A DNA stretch of 64,000 nucleotides from Demequina sp. NBRC 110054 (lineage in GTDB: Bacteria > Actinomycetota > Actinomycetes > Actinomycetales > Demequinaceae), in contig NZ_BBRK01000004.1 in the NCBI RefSeq assembly GCF_002090115.1, forward strand, positions 434,001-498,000, read 5' to 3'. This document shows, one piece after another, positions 23,766 through 33,766 of this stretch. The number at the start of each line of letters is the position of its first letter. Within the stretch, counting starts at the first letter, position 1. A program made the position numbers and the translations under genes. The notes below the pieces were generated by a model that saw only the letters and a list, made by a program, of their open reading frames with translations, was not told where the DNA came from and ran no database searches.

Positions 23766-25271
23766 TCAGTCCTGGATCACCTCGTACCATGCCCACTCCA
23801 TGGTCTCGACGGAGGCGCCGTAGCCGGTGAGCAGCACCGGGGTCGCGACGGCGATCTCCTCGTCGGTCGTGTCGCCGCAGGCGATCCGCTCGGCCGAGTC
23901 GAAGACGTGGACCTGCGTGGGCGCGCTGAGGCCTCCGCCCCACACATTGAAGGTGTCGTCGTCCGACCACGGATCGGAGTAGCCGACGATGGCGCCGTCC
24001 TCATCGACGAAGACCTCGAGAAGGTAGTCGAGGTAGCCGGTTGTCGGCTCACCCGTCTCCGGGTCGTACCCGTACGCCCCACCCCAACCCTTGCTCGTGT
24101 AGCCGTCGTACTGCTCGTAGTCCTCGAACTCCTCGCTGCGCTGCGGGAGCGCGACCACCGTCGCGCCGTCGCCGTAGTCGATCTGCATCGCCTGTTCCTC
24201 GTCGTAGTAGATGCCGCTGCGGCGCTCCTCCCAGACGGTCTCCGCCTCTAGGTCCGGGTCGAGCGGCTCCCTGCACGCGAAGACCTCCGCTTCGGGGCCG
24301 TCGAGGTAGGCGACCTCGCGCTCGGGCTCGGCGGATGCCGAAGCCTCCGCGTCCTGCGCCGCCATCTCGTTCTGCCACTCCGACGTGTTCTCGCCGCACT
24401 TCGCCTCGTAGGTCTGCGACGCGTCGTACGTGGAGACGATCTCGGTGACCTCGCCCTCGGGCGACGTCACCCGCGTCGTGACGCTCGCAAGGTCGGTAGT
24501 GTCCTCGATCTCGCCGGTCGGCTCGCCGAACAGGATGCGCGTGGTCTCCTCGGTGCCGTCGGTACGCGTGACGATCTGCTCGACCAGATCCTCCTCGCCC
24601 ACCATCGTGGCGTCCACGCCGTAGCCGGTGTGCACGATCGGGTACTGGTGCACCTGCGCGAGCATGTACAGCGTGATCTCCTCGGGCGCCTCATCCGGCA
24701 CGACGGTGGTCCACTCGTAATACAAGTCAGTGGGGTCCTCGACGTAGTTGAGTCCGCCCTGCGTGGTGACGTCAAAGACCATGCGGTCGAGGCCCCACTC
24801 CACGACTCCGTCCGGGCCGTAGATCTCCATCAGCTCGCTGTAGTCGTACTCCGTCACCGGGTCCAAGAGTGCACCGCCCTCTACCTGCTCGAGCTGGTGC
24901 AGCTCGCCGTCGAGGGTTCGCAGCATGTACGTCTCTGTCGTGAAGTCCGCGTAGAGCCGGCCCTCGAGCCCGTAGTACGGCACGGCGTCCACGTTCGGCA
25001 CCGGGTAGTCATCCAGGTCGCACCAGGCGTTCACACCGTCGCCCGTCGGCGCCGCCGGCACCGACTCCTCGGGCCCGAGCGCCGCCATCGCGGTCATCCC
25101 GAGCGCACCGACGGCGGCCGCGGCGACCAGCCCTGTGGCACTCGCCCGGAACACCCGGCGACGCCGGATAGAGGCCACCACCCGCATCGTCCCTGCATCG
25201 TCACCGCGCGCGCCCAGCGCCGCGGCGTGCGCGTCTCCCGCGCCCCTGATCATGTCTCCGAGGTCGCTCAT
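23766..25271 (-). CDS. Single-pass membrane protein co-translated with an ECF sigma factor (possible anti-sigma partner)
   Basis: A 501-residue protein. The N-terminal cytoplasmic part has DMIRGAGDAH and a basic IRRRR patch, then one membrane helix (about residues 42-63) and a long acidic, Tyr/Glu-rich extracytoplasmic domain with four Cys. Its ATG overlaps the sigma factor stop (ATGA), so the two are made together; this position and topology are those of anti-sigma factors, but no zinc-binding HxxxCxxC motif is present. The N-terminus resembles that of the protein at 52742 (DMLRGASDA, IRRR), whose gene also follows a sigma factor. The ectodomain is unrecognised. Confidence 0.65.
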   Translation of the reverse strand: MSDLGDMIRGAGDAHAAALGARGDDAGTMRVVASIRRRRVFRASATGLVAAAAVGALGMTAMAALGPEESVPAAPTGDGVNAWCDLDDYPVPNVDAVPYYGLEGRLYADFTTETYMLRTLDGELHQLEQVEGGALLDPVTEYDYSELMEIYGPDGVVEWGLDRMVFDVTTQGGLNYVEDPTDLYYEWTTVVPDEAPEEITLYMLAQVHQYPIVHTGYGVDATMVGEEDLVEQIVTRTDGTEETTRILFGEPTGEIEDTTDLASVTTRVTSPEGEVTEIVSTYDASQTYEAKCGENTSEWQNEMAAQDAEASASAEPEREVAYLDGPEAEVFACREPLDPDLEAETVWEERRSGIYYDEEQAMQIDYGDGATVVALPQRSEEFEDYEQYDGYTSKGWGGAYGYDPETGEPTTGYLDYLLEVFVDEDGAIVGYSDPWSDDDTFNVWGGGLSAPTQVHVFDSAERIACGDTTDEEIAVATPVLLTGYGASVETMEWAWYEVIQD

Positions 25272-25801
25272 CGCCGCCTCCTTGCCGTCGTCAGCTCCAC
25301 CACTTCGGGCTCGGGTCCCGGATCGTCGACGCCCAGCATGGGTGCCAGCCGGGCCGTCGCATCGTGCAGGTACCGCTTGACCGAGCCCTGCGCGAGGTGC
25401 AGGGCCTCGGCGATCTGCGGCACCGTGAGGTCGTCGTAGTAGCGCATCGCCACGCAGGCCTGCTCGCGGGGCGAGAGCGTCCTCAGCGCCCTACGAACGT
25501 CGAGCCCGGCGTCCAGGTCGGCGGGCGCATCGTCCCGCTGGAACGACCGCACCGTGGCGCGGGACCCGGCGCTGCGGCGGCGGGCCCTGTCGATCGCGAG
25601 CGTCGGCATCGTCCTGCGGACGTACGCCTCGGCGTGATCGATGTCGCTGAGCGCTCTGCCGCGCGAGAACACCTTGACGATCGCGTCGTGGACAAGGTCC
25701 TCGGCGTCACCGTCGCGGCCCACGAGCATCGCGGCGTACGCGGTGAGCCGTGGCCCGCGCTCGCGCATCAGCCGCTCGACGAGCGCCTGCCAGTCCCCCA
25801 T
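25268..25801 (-). CDS. ECF RNA polymerase sigma factor (SigE-like)
   Basis: A 177-residue ECF sigma factor. Region 2 has GDAEDLVHDAIVKVFSRGR (about residues 30-48) and AEAYVRRTMPTLAIDRARRR. Region 4 has LSPREQACVAMRYYDDLTVPQIAEALHLAQGSVKRYLHDA with its helix-turn-helix (about 108-150). A Gly/Glu/Pro tail follows. It directs transcription of an unknown regulon, presumably in response to a signal sensed by its co-translated membrane partner. It resembles the sigma factor at 54163. Two copies of the 9-mer word lie inside the gene. Confidence 0.9.
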   Translation of the reverse strand: MGDWQALVERLMRERGPRLTAYAAMLVGRDGDAEDLVHDAIVKVFSRGRALSDIDHAEAYVRRTMPTLAIDRARRRSAGSRATVRSFQRDDAPADLDAGLDVRRALRTLSPREQACVAMRYYDDLTVPQIAEALHLAQGSVKRYLHDATARLAPMLGVDDPGPEPEVVELTTARRRR

Positions 25802-25917
25802 GAGTTCCCCTTCTTGCGTCCCTTACCCTGTCACACGCAGCAGGGGGTCAAAGCGTTGGGGGTCGCTTCAGGACGATGCGGCGGTCGCCCTGGTGCGGGC
25901 CGCGGGGAGCTCGTCGG

Positions 25918-26934
25918 TCAGGCCGCGCGGGCGACGAGGGCGTCGGCGAACGCGATCAGCGCGTCCTTGACCTCGCCCTCGGGCAGGCCGTCGATCGCGG
26001 CCTTGGATCGTGCCGCCCAGTCGTGGGCGAGCGCGGCGGTCTCGTCGACCACGGGGTGCGCACGCAGGCGGTCCACCACCGAGGCGAGGACCTCGTCCGA
26101 GCTGAGGTCGCCATCGATGTCGGCGAGCAGCAGTACATCGGCGGCGTGCTCCTCCTTGGAGACCTCGTCGCTGACGCCTGCCTCGACGCGGCGGCGCAGG
26201 AGCAGCGTGGGCATCGTGTCGACGCCCTCGCGGAGGTCGGTGCCGGGCGTCTTGCCCGAGACCTCGGTGTCGGAGCGGATGTCGAGCACGTCGTCGGCCA
26301 GCTGGAACGCGACACCCGCGAGCTCGCCGTACTCCGTCACCTGCTTCACGAGCGAGGGAGCGCAGCCGGCGAACATCGCGCCGAAGCGTGCGGACATCGC
26401 GACGAGCGAGCCGGTCTTGTCCGCGAGCACCTGGATGTAGTGCTCGACGGGGTCGTCGCCCTCGGCCGGTCCCACGGTCTCGTGCAGCTGGCCCAGGCAC
26501 AGCCGCTCGAAGGTCGCGGCCTGGAGTCGCACGGCCTCCGGACCCAGGCCCGCCACGACCACGGAAGCCCTGGCGAACAGCAGGTCCCCCGTGAGGATCG
26601 CGACCGAGTTGCCCCACACCTCGTGCGCGGACGGGGCCCCGCGCCGGGTGGGCGCGGAGTCCATGACGTCGTCGTGGTAGAGCGTCGCGAGGTGCGTGAG
26701 CTCGCACACCACGGCGGCGTCGAGCACCTCGGGCCGCGCGCCCTCTCCCAGCTGCGACGCGAGCAGCACGAGCATCGGACGAAGCCGCTTGCCGCCCGCG
26801 TCCACGAGGTGCCGCGAAGTCGCGTCCGCGAGGCGGTCGGACTGGGCGACGGCGTCACGCAGACGCTCCTCGATCAGCTCGAGTCGCGGCGTCAGAGACT
26901 CCTGCAGCGCAGATGTCTGGAGTGGGACGGGCAT
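25918..26934 (-). CDS. Polyprenyl (long-chain) diphosphate synthase
   Basis: A 338-residue trans-prenyl synthase with the first Asp-rich motif HDDVMD and second ADDVLD, plus GGKRLRP near residue 50 and the GDLLFARA signature. It chains isopentenyl diphosphate to the side-chain precursor of menaquinone. The ATG at 26932-26934 (PVPLQTSALQ) was chosen; the frame is open upstream but overlaps nuoN. A TAGGCT hexamer 7 bases before this ATG, overlapping the nuoN stop, may give it its own leaderless promoter in addition to read-through from nuo. The neighbouring menJ and men genes support a quinone role. Confidence 0.9.
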   Translation of the reverse strand: MPVPLQTSALQESLTPRLELIEERLRDAVAQSDRLADATSRHLVDAGGKRLRPMLVLLASQLGEGARPEVLDAAVVCELTHLATLYHDDVMDSAPTRRGAPSAHEVWGNSVAILTGDLLFARASVVVAGLGPEAVRLQAATFERLCLGQLHETVGPAEGDDPVEHYIQVLADKTGSLVAMSARFGAMFAGCAPSLVKQVTEYGELAGVAFQLADDVLDIRSDTEVSGKTPGTDLREGVDTMPTLLLRRRVEAGVSDEVSKEEHAADVLLLADIDGDLSSDEVLASVVDRLRAHPVVDETAALAHDWAARSKAAIDGLPEGEVKDALIAFADALVARAA

Positions 26935-26941
26935 GCGTTCG

Positions 26942-26947
26942 AGCCTA
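26942..26947 (-). promoter_or_regulatory. Putative -10 element of the prenyl synthase gene
   Basis: TAGGCT on the minus strand, 7 nt before the ATG with no ribosome-binding site between, as in the other leaderless starts of this window. Confidence 0.45.
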
Positions 26948-28522
26948 CAGCCCGAGCAGGAGCACCCCGGCATCGCCAGCCAGCGCGAGGGCGCCCGCGG
27001 GAAGCACACCGAGGAGCAGCGTGGCCGCGGCCGTGACCCACACGACGACGCGCGTGTACGGGTGGTAGTCGACCTCAACCGCGCCAGCCTGGTCCTCGGG
27101 CACGTCGGTGAGGAACATCAGCACGATGAGGCGCACGTAGAAGAACGCCGCGGCGGCCGACGCGAGCACCGCGACCACGACGAGCGGCCAGCCGCCCTCG
27201 TCGATCGCGGCGGCGAAGACCTGGAACTTCCCGATGAAGCCGGCCGTGAGCGGGATGCCCGCGAACGACAGCAGGAACAGGCCCATGGCGCCGGCGAGCA
27301 GAGGATCGCGGCGACCGAGGCCGGCCCACTGTCCGAGGCGCGTGGCCTCGCCGCCGACTGTCCCGTCGTCCGCCTTCTCGCGCACCTGGGTGATGATCGC
27401 GAACGCACCGATCGTGGCGATGCCGTACGTGAGCAGGTAGAACGGCACGGCGGACAGCGCCTCGGCGGAGAAGCCCGCGAACGCCACGAGGATGAAGCCC
27501 GCGTGCGCGACCGACGAGTACGCGAGCATGCGCTTGATGTCGGTCTGGACGAGCGCGACGATCGTGCCGACCGCCATCGTGAGGATGGCGATCGTCCAGA
27601 TCATCCAGCTGAGCTCCCACTCGAGCGGGTACAGCGCCACGTAGACGATGCGCAGCAGGGCGGCCGCGGCGGCCGCCTTCGTGGCGGCGGCCATGAAGGC
27701 TGTCACGGGGGTAGGCGCGGCCTGGTAGGCGTCCGGCGACCACGTGTGGAACGGGACGGCGCCCAGCTTGAACAGCAGACCGACGAGCACGAGCACCGCG
27801 CCGGGGATGATGAGCGTGAGGTCGCCGGGGCTCGCGAGCACCACGGTGAGGATGTCGGCGTAGCCGGTCGACGCGGTCGCGCCGTAGAGCAGCGCGGCGC
27901 CGAACAGGTACACGGCGGACGAGAACGCGCCGAGCAGGAAGTACTTCAGCGCGCCCTCCTCGGACAGGAGGCGCTTGCGGCGCGCGAGCGCGACCATGAG
28001 GTACAGCGGGAGCGAGAACACCTCGAGCGCGACGAACAGCGCGAGCAGGTCGGTCGCCGAGACGAACGCCATCATGCCGCCGATCGCGAACAGCAGCAGC
28101 GGGAAGACCTCGGTGACCTCGAGGCCGCGACGGTGCGCCTCGGCCTCCTCGGGCGAGCCGGGAGCGGCGGAACCGAGCGGCGTGAAGGCCTCCTCGCCTG
28201 CGCGGGTGCGGGCCGCGAACAGCAGCGCGGACAGCGCCCCGAAGACGAGGATCATGCTGTGCCACGCGAGCGCCTGGCGGTCCATGACGAAGTAGCCCGT
28301 CTGACCCACGACGCCCGCGGAGTCGGGCGCGTACATCGCCCACTGGATGATGACGGTGCCGAGCGCGCCGAGGATCGCCACGAGAGCGAGCACGAGCTGG
28401 ACGGTCCGGCGGGTCGCGGGCGTGCGGACGAAGGCCTCGACAAGCACGCCGGCCGCGCCGCCGAGGAGCACGACGATCATCGGCGCGAACGCCACGTAGG
28501 AGATCTCGGGTGCGGTGAACAT
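26945..28522 (-). CDS. nuoN: NADH-quinone oxidoreductase subunit N
   Basis: A 525-residue antiporter-like proton-pumping subunit of complex I with about 14 membrane helices. The conserved core LYLMVALARRKRLLSEEGALKYFLLGAFSSAVYLFG and the broken-helix region LGAVPFHTWSPDAYQAAPTPVTAFMAAATKAAA contain the conserved Glu and Lys. The ATG at 28520-28522 overlaps the nuoM stop by one base (TGATG); a GTG one codon earlier is the alternative. It is the last nuo gene. Confidence 0.95.
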   Translation of the reverse strand: MFTAPEISYVAFAPMIVVLLGGAAGVLVEAFVRTPATRRTVQLVLALVAILGALGTVIIQWAMYAPDSAGVVGQTGYFVMDRQALAWHSMILVFGALSALLFAARTRAGEEAFTPLGSAAPGSPEEAEAHRRGLEVTEVFPLLLFAIGGMMAFVSATDLLALFVALEVFSLPLYLMVALARRKRLLSEEGALKYFLLGAFSSAVYLFGAALLYGATASTGYADILTVVLASPGDLTLIIPGAVLVLVGLLFKLGAVPFHTWSPDAYQAAPTPVTAFMAAATKAAAAAALLRIVYVALYPLEWELSWMIWTIAILTMAVGTIVALVQTDIKRMLAYSSVAHAGFILVAFAGFSAEALSAVPFYLLTYGIATIGAFAIITQVREKADDGTVGGEATRLGQWAGLGRRDPLLAGAMGLFLLSFAGIPLTAGFIGKFQVFAAAIDEGGWPLVVVAVLASAAAAFFYVRLIVLMFLTDVPEDQAGAVEVDYHPYTRVVVWVTAAATLLLGVLPAGALALAGDAGVLLLGL

Positions 28523-30012
28523 CACTCGGAAACCTCCGCGTTGACGGTCGTGAGCACCGCGGCGGTGGGCTCACGTAGGTAGTCGATGGCGAGACTCGGG
28601 AAGAATCCGAGCACGAGCATCAGGGCGATCAGGGGCCACAGCACCAGGCGCTCGCGCAAGCCGAGCTCGCGCGTCTTGCCGAGCTTCGCGTTCGGCGGGC
28701 CCGTGAACACCTTCTGGTAGGTCAGCAGCACGTAGAGCGCCGCGAGGACCACTCCGAGGGCCGAGACGATGACAGCGATCTTCGCGACGCCGAACGCGCC
28801 GACGAGCACCATGATCTCGGAGACGAACGGCGACAGGCCCGGCAGGGCGAGCGCGCTCAGGCCGATGATGAGGAACGTGCCCGCGAAGACCGGCACGGCC
28901 TTCTGGAGGCCGCCGTACTCACCGACGTAGGGCGTGCCCTTGCGCTCGATCAGGAAGCCGACGACGAGGAACAGCGCGCCGGTCGAGAGGCCGTGGTTGA
29001 ACATGTACAGCGCGGCGCCCTCGACGGAGGTCTGCTGGAACGCGTAGATGCCGAGCACCATGATGCCGAAGTGGCTCACCGAGGTGAACGACACCAGGCG
29101 CAGCATGTCGGTCTGGCCGATCGCGGCGATCGCGCCGTAGATCACGGAGATCACCGCGAGCACGATGATCACCGGTGCGGCCCACTTCGAGGCCTCGGGG
29201 AACAGCGCGAGCCCGAGCGTGATCATGCCGAACGTGCCGATCTTGTCGAGCACGGCGACGAGCAGCGCGGTCGTGCCGGGACGCGCGGTCTCGGCGACCG
29301 TGGGCAGCCACGTGTGGACGGGCACCATCGGCGCCTTGATCGCGAACGCGAGGAAGAACGCGAGGAACATGAGGCGCTCTGCGGTGGTCCCGAAGTCGTA
29401 GCCCGTGAGGTTGTCGATCAGGTAGGCCTGCTCGCCACCGGGTCCCACGAAGTACAGCGCGACGACGCCGACCAGCATGATGAGGCCACCGACGAGCGAG
29501 TACAGCAGGAACTTCACCGCGGCGTAGCGACGCTGCTCTCCCCCGAAGCCTCCGATGAGGAAGTACAGCGGGATCAGCATGGCCTCGAACATCACGTAGA
29601 ACAGGAAGACGTCACGGGCGGCGAAGATGCCGACCATGAAGGCCTGCAGCACGAGGATCAGCGCGAGGTAGCGGGCGGCACGCGCCGGGTCCTTGTCCTT
29701 GCGCCACTCGGCGAGGATCACGAGCGGCGTGAGGATGAGCGACAGCACGATCAAGGACAGACCGAAGCCGTTGACGCCGAGCGCCCAGCTGGTGCCGATC
29801 TGCGGGATCCACGCGTAGGTCTCGGTGAACTGCTGCGTGCCCGCGTCGGCGAGATCGAACTGCGTGAGCATCACGAGGCCCAGCAGCGCCTCCACGGCGG
29901 TGAAGCCGAGCGCGATCTCGCGCACTCGGCCGCGCGCACCCTCGGGCAGCGCGCGCACCACGACTGCCCCGACGAGCGGGAGCAGGACCAGGACGGTCAG
30001 GAACGGGAACAT
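28522..30012 (-). CDS. nuoM: NADH-quinone oxidoreductase subunit M
   Basis: A 496-residue antiporter-like subunit with about 14 membrane helices. The motifs FYVMFEAMLIPLYFLIG and KAPMVPVHTWLPTVAETARPGTTALL hold the conserved Glu and Lys of the proton channel, with DMLRLVSFTSVSHFGIMVLG further on. Its ATG directly follows the nuoL stop codon without a gap. Confidence 0.96.
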   Translation of the reverse strand: MFPFLTVLVLLPLVGAVVVRALPEGARGRVREIALGFTAVEALLGLVMLTQFDLADAGTQQFTETYAWIPQIGTSWALGVNGFGLSLIVLSLILTPLVILAEWRKDKDPARAARYLALILVLQAFMVGIFAARDVFLFYVMFEAMLIPLYFLIGGFGGEQRRYAAVKFLLYSLVGGLIMLVGVVALYFVGPGGEQAYLIDNLTGYDFGTTAERLMFLAFFLAFAIKAPMVPVHTWLPTVAETARPGTTALLVAVLDKIGTFGMITLGLALFPEASKWAAPVIIVLAVISVIYGAIAAIGQTDMLRLVSFTSVSHFGIMVLGIYAFQQTSVEGAALYMFNHGLSTGALFLVVGFLIERKGTPYVGEYGGLQKAVPVFAGTFLIIGLSALALPGLSPFVSEIMVLVGAFGVAKIAVIVSALGVVLAALYVLLTYQKVFTGPPNAKLGKTRELGLRERLVLWPLIALMLVLGFFPSLAIDYLREPTAAVLTTVNAEVSE

Positions 30013-31893
30013 CTACAGCACCCCCAGGACGACGCCGGCGATGAGGCCGGCGACAGCGATCAGGATCAGTGCGGCGTAGCTGCGCACCTGCCCGGACTGG
30101 AACTTGCGCAGGAACTCTCCGAGCCTCAGCAGCGCGGTGCCGGTGCCGTTGACGGCGCCGTCGACCACCGCGGCGTCCGCGTACACGAGCGTGCGCGTGA
30201 GGTGCGTGCCCGGGCGCTGGAGGGCGGCGCGGTTGAAGGAGTCCTGATAGAAGTCGTTGCTCGCGACGAGGACACCGAGCGACGGCGCCGGAGCCTCCTT
30301 GGCCACCTCGCTGCGTCCGAACTGGAGCCAGGCGACGACGACGCCGAACGCGACCAGCACGAGCGTGAGCGTCATGATCACCGGCACCGACAGCACGGGC
30401 TCGTGGTGCTCGGCGTGGCCGGTCACCGGCTCGAGCCAGGTGGTGAAGCGGTCGCCCGAGGCAAGGAACCAGCCCAGCAGGGCCGAGCCGACGGAGAGGA
30501 CGATCATCGGCACCGTCATGAGCCAGGGCGACTCGTGCGGGTGCGCGTCGTCCGTCCACCGGGCCTTGCCGTGGAACGTCATGAAGAACAGGCGCGACAT
30601 GTAGTACGCGGTGAGGCCCGCACCGATGAGGGCGGTGAGGCCGAACACCCAGGGCTGCCAGCCCTCGCCGACGAACGCGGCCTCGATGATCTTGTCCTTC
30701 GACCAGAAGCCCGAGAACGGCGGGACGCCGAGGATCGCGAGCCAGCCGAGGCCGAACGTGACCCAGGTGACGACCATCGCGGTGCGCAGCGCGCCGTAGC
30801 GCCGCATGTCCACGCTGTCGTTCATCGCGTGCATCACGGAGCCGGCGCCGAGGAACATGCCGGCCTTGAAGAAGCCGTGCGTGATCAGGTGGAAGATCGC
30901 GAACGCGTAGCCGATCGGGCCCAGGCCCGCAGCGAGCATCATGTAGCCGATCTGCGACATGGTCGAGGCGGCGAGTGCCTTCTTGATGTCGTCCTTCGCC
31001 ATACCGATGATCGCGCCCATGATGAGCGTCAGCGCGCCGACGGCGGCCACGACCACGCGGGCGGTCTCTGTGAGGGCGAAGATGTCGCCCGAGCGGACGA
31101 TGAGGTAGACACCGGCGGTGACCATGGTCGCCGCGTGGATGAGGGCCGAGACGGGGGTCGGGCCGGCCATCGCGTCGCCCAGCCAGGACTGGAGCGGGAA
31201 CTGCGCGGACTTTCCGGTCGCGGCCACGAGCAGCGCGAGGCCGATCGCGGTGAGCTGGCCGGTCGAGACCGAGTCGACCGACTCGAAGATCTCAGCGAAG
31301 CCGAGGGTGCCGAAGTTCGCGAACAGGAGTCCCATCGCGACGATCAGGCCGATGTCGCCGATGCGGTTGACGATGAACGCCTTGTTCGCGGCGGTCGCGT
31401 ACTCCGGCTTGTGGTTCCAGAACCCGATCAGCAGGTACGACGCGAGACCCACGCCCTCCCAGCCGACGAACAGCAGGAGGTAGGAGTCCGCGAGGACCAG
31501 CAGCAGCATCGCCGCGATGAACAGGTTGAGGTACGCGAAGAAGATCCGACGGCGCGGGTCGTGCTCCATGTACGCCACCGAGTACAGGTGGATGAGCGTG
31601 CCGACGAACGTCACGAGCAGGACGAACGAGATAGACAGTGGGTCCACCAGCAGGCCGGCGTCGACGGTCAGCTCGCCGCCCGAGATCCAAGTGAACAGGT
31701 GCACCGCGTGCTCGCGGGACTCGGCGTCGAGGCCGAGCATCTGGAGGAAGGCTCCGAATCCGACGACGAACGCCGTCGCGGACGCGGCCACGCCCATCCA
31801 GTGTCCCCATGCGTCGGCGCGCTTGCCGGCCAGGATCAGCACGAAGCTGCTGGCCAGCGGCACGGCGATGAGGAGCCAGGTCAGGTCAAGCAT
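30013..31893 (-). CDS. nuoL: NADH-quinone oxidoreductase subunit L
   Basis: A 626-residue distal proton-pumping subunit with about 16 membrane helices, including the long lateral helix at the C-terminus. Family motifs are [53 protein letters not shown] and [18 protein letters not shown]. The start is an ATG 3 bases after the nuoK stop. Confidence 0.96.
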   Translation of the reverse strand: MLDLTWLLIAVPLASSFVLILAGKRADAWGHWMGVAASATAFVVGFGAFLQMLGLDAESREHAVHLFTWISGGELTVDAGLLVDPLSISFVLLVTFVGTLIHLYSVAYMEHDPRRRIFFAYLNLFIAAMLLLVLADSYLLLFVGWEGVGLASYLLIGFWNHKPEYATAANKAFIVNRIGDIGLIVAMGLLFANFGTLGFAEIFESVDSVSTGQLTAIGLALLVAATGKSAQFPLQSWLGDAMAGPTPVSALIHAATMVTAGVYLIVRSGDIFALTETARVVVAAVGALTLIMGAIIGMAKDDIKKALAASTMSQIGYMMLAAGLGPIGYAFAIFHLITHGFFKAGMFLGAGSVMHAMNDSVDMRRYGALRTAMVVTWVTFGLGWLAILGVPPFSGFWSKDKIIEAAFVGEGWQPWVFGLTALIGAGLTAYYMSRLFFMTFHGKARWTDDAHPHESPWLMTVPMIVLSVGSALLGWFLASGDRFTTWLEPVTGHAEHHEPVLSVPVIMTLTLVLVAFGVVVAWLQFGRSEVAKEAPAPSLGVLVASNDFYQDSFNRAALQRPGTHLTRTLVYADAAVVDGAVNGTGTALLRLGEFLRKFQSGQVRSYAALILIAVAGLIAGVVLGVL

Positions 31894-31896
31894 CGA

Positions 31897-32196
31897 TCAA
31901 CCCTTCAGCTCTGCAGGCTCGTCGAGCGAGATGGTCTGGCGTGCGCGGAACAGCGCGATGATGATCGCGAGCCCGACCACGACCTCGGCGGCGGCCACCA
32001 CCATGACGAAGAAGGCGATCACCTGGCCGTCGATCTCGCCGTGGATGCGGGAGAAGGCGACGAACGCGAGGTTGGCGGCGTTGAGCATGAGCTCGACGCC
32101 CATGAACGCGATGATCGCGTTGCGCCGGGTCAGGACCGCCGCCGCGCCGATGCCGAACAGCACCGTCGCGAGGTAGACGAAGGCGATCGGGCTCAC
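31897..32196 (-). CDS. nuoK: NADH-quinone oxidoreductase subunit K
   Basis: A 99-residue subunit with three membrane helices and the conserved [18 protein letters not shown] helix whose buried Glu lies on the proton path; a second conserved Glu is in [17 protein letters not shown]. The GTG start overlaps the nuoJ stop by 4 bases. Confidence 0.96.
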   Translation of the reverse strand: MSPIAFVYLATVLFGIGAAAVLTRRNAIIAFMGVELMLNAANLAFVAFSRIHGEIDGQVIAFFVMVVAAAEVVVGLAIIIALFRARQTISLDEPAELKG

Positions 32197-32993
32197 GACT
32201 CGTCCTCCTTCTTGTCAGTCTCGGGTTCCTCGGCGGCCGAGGGCGCCTCGTGCACGGGCTTGTCGCTCACGCGCTTGGACGGGTCGCTGAGGTGCGCCTC
32301 GTACTGCGCGGCCGTGTCCATCTGGTGGCGGATCTCGAGCACGCGGGAGACCGAGTCCTCGATGACCTTGCCCTCGGGGTCGAGCGCGGGGACGTCGAGC
32401 GCGTTGTGGCGGGCGTAGACGCCGGGCATCGGCTTGTTGACCGGGTTCGCTCCCGCGAGCACGCGCTCGCGCTGCTGCTCCTTCTGGGTGCGACGCGGCG
32501 CGAGGCGCGGCGTGTGCGTGAGCACGAGCGCGCCGACCGCGGCGGTGATGAGCAGCGCGCCGAGGATCTCCATGAGCACGACGTAGTCGGTGAACAGGAG
32601 GCCAGCGACCGCATCGGGCTCACCGGTGGTCATCTCCTCGGCGGGCTCGACCGTGACCTGCGCGATCACGCCGAGGAGCAGGACGGTGAGGCCGCCGGCG
32701 CCGAACAGGGCGATCCAGCGCTGGCCGGCGAGCGTCTCCTTCATCGACTCGCGCTGGTCGACGCCGACGAGCATGAGCACGAACAGGAACAGCATCATGA
32801 CGGCGCCCGTGTAGACGACGATCTGGACCACGCCGAGGAAGGGCGCGTCGAGCGCGACGTACGCGACCGCGAGGCCGACCATCACCGCGACGATGCTCAT
32901 GGCGATGTGCACGGCCTTCTTGGCGAAAAGCAGGGACAGCGCGGGCACGACCGTGAGGAAGGCGACGCACCAGAACAGGATCGGGCTGATCAC
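32193..32993 (-). CDS. nuoJ: NADH-quinone oxidoreductase subunit J
   Basis: A 266-residue subunit. Five membrane helices occupy about residues 1-165, including [21 protein letters not shown] with the pi-bulge helix typical of NuoJ. A long hydrophilic C-terminal extension of about 100 residues ([15 protein letters not shown] onward, ending in acidic and Lys residues) is characteristic of actinobacterial NuoJ. The GTG at 32991-32993, two bases after the nuoI stop, begins the family sequence [11 protein letters not shown]; a much longer open frame upstream is an artefact. Confidence 0.94.
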   Translation of the reverse strand: MISPILFWCVAFLTVVPALSLLFAKKAVHIAMSIVAVMVGLAVAYVALDAPFLGVVQIVVYTGAVMMLFLFVLMLVGVDQRESMKETLAGQRWIALFGAGGLTVLLLGVIAQVTVEPAEEMTTGEPDAVAGLLFTDYVVLMEILGALLITAAVGALVLTHTPRLAPRRTQKEQQRERVLAGANPVNKPMPGVYARHNALDVPALDPEGKVIEDSVSRVLEIRHQMDTAAQYEAHLSDPSKRVSDKPVHEAPSAAEEPETDKKEDES

Positions 32994-32995
32994 GG

Positions 32996-33766
32996 TCAGA
33001 TGCCCCCCATCTTGTGGTGCTGAGCACCGAACGCGCCCCGCGCACCCGACTCGCCTCCGACAGCCGCGGGGTTGTGCGGCACGTGCTCGTCGTTCGGGTC
33101 GTACGAGTTCTCCGGCAGCGTCGGGTCCTCGGGACGCTCGCGGCGCACCCACTCGGTCTGCTCCTTGACGACCTTGGTGACGTCGCCGCGGTAGTAGTCG
33201 CCGTCCGTGGTGCCGGGCACCATCGGGTGCGGCACCGCGAGCATGCCGTCCTCCATCGGAGCCAGCAGGTCCTGCTTCTCGTAGATCAGGCCCTCGCGCG
33301 TCGGACCCGCGAGCTCGTACTCGTTGGTCATCGTGAGCGCGCGCGTGGGGCACGCCTCGATGCACAGCCCGCAGAAGATGCAGCGCAGGTAGTTGATCTG
33401 GTAGACGCGGCCGTAGCGCTCGCCCGGGCTGAACTGCGCGTCCGGGGTGTTCGAGTCGGCCTCGACGTAGATCGCGTCCGCGGGGCAGGCCCACGCGCAC
33501 AGCTCGCAGCCGATGCACTTCTCGAGCCCGTCCGGGTACCGGTTGAGCTGGTGGCGGCCGTGGTAGCGCGGCATCGGCGGGGTCTTCTTGCGCGGGTACT
33601 GCTCGGTCACCGTCGGCTTGAAGAAGTTCCGCAGCGTGATGCCGAAGCCCGCGACCGGGGCGAGGGCCTGGCCCAGCGCGCCCTTCTTCGGCAGGTTCGA
33701 CTCGAAGGGCTTCTCCTGGCCGTCCTTGGCCCGGTTGACCTCCCAGGTCTCGTCGGCGTCGCTCAT
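32996..33766 (-). CDS. nuoI: NADH-quinone oxidoreductase subunit I
   Basis: A 256-residue ferredoxin-like subunit carrying two 4Fe-4S clusters: [12 protein letters not shown] and [12 protein letters not shown], which pass electrons from NuoG toward NuoB. The C-terminus is extended by about 70 residues relative to enterobacterial NuoI ([20 protein letters not shown] onward). The ATG at 33764-33766 overlaps the nuoH stop by 4 bases. Confidence 0.96.
   Translation of the reverse strand: MSDADETWEVNRAKDGQEKPFESNLPKKGALGQALAPVAGFGITLRNFFKPTVTEQYPRKKTPPMPRYHGRHQLNRYPDGLEKCIGCELCAWACPADAIYVEADSNTPDAQFSPGERYGRVYQINYLRCIFCGLCIEACPTRALTMTNEYELAGPTREGLIYEKQDLLAPMEDGMLAVPHPMVPGTTDGDYYRGDVTKVVKEQTEWVRRERPEDPTLPENSYDPNDEHVPHNPAAVGGESGARGAFGAQHHKMGGI

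Noticed and set aside
23756-23775. GGGGCTAGCTCAG, resembling the 5' end and D-stem of a tRNA
   Set aside because: The following bases give no anticodon arm, T-loop or acceptor match; the stretch includes the stop codon of the membrane-protein gene.
28993-32418. A 1141-residue plus-strand open frame over nuoM-nuoJ
   Set aside because: Antisense to well-conserved nuo genes, extreme His/Asp/Arg composition and no domain; a shadow frame.
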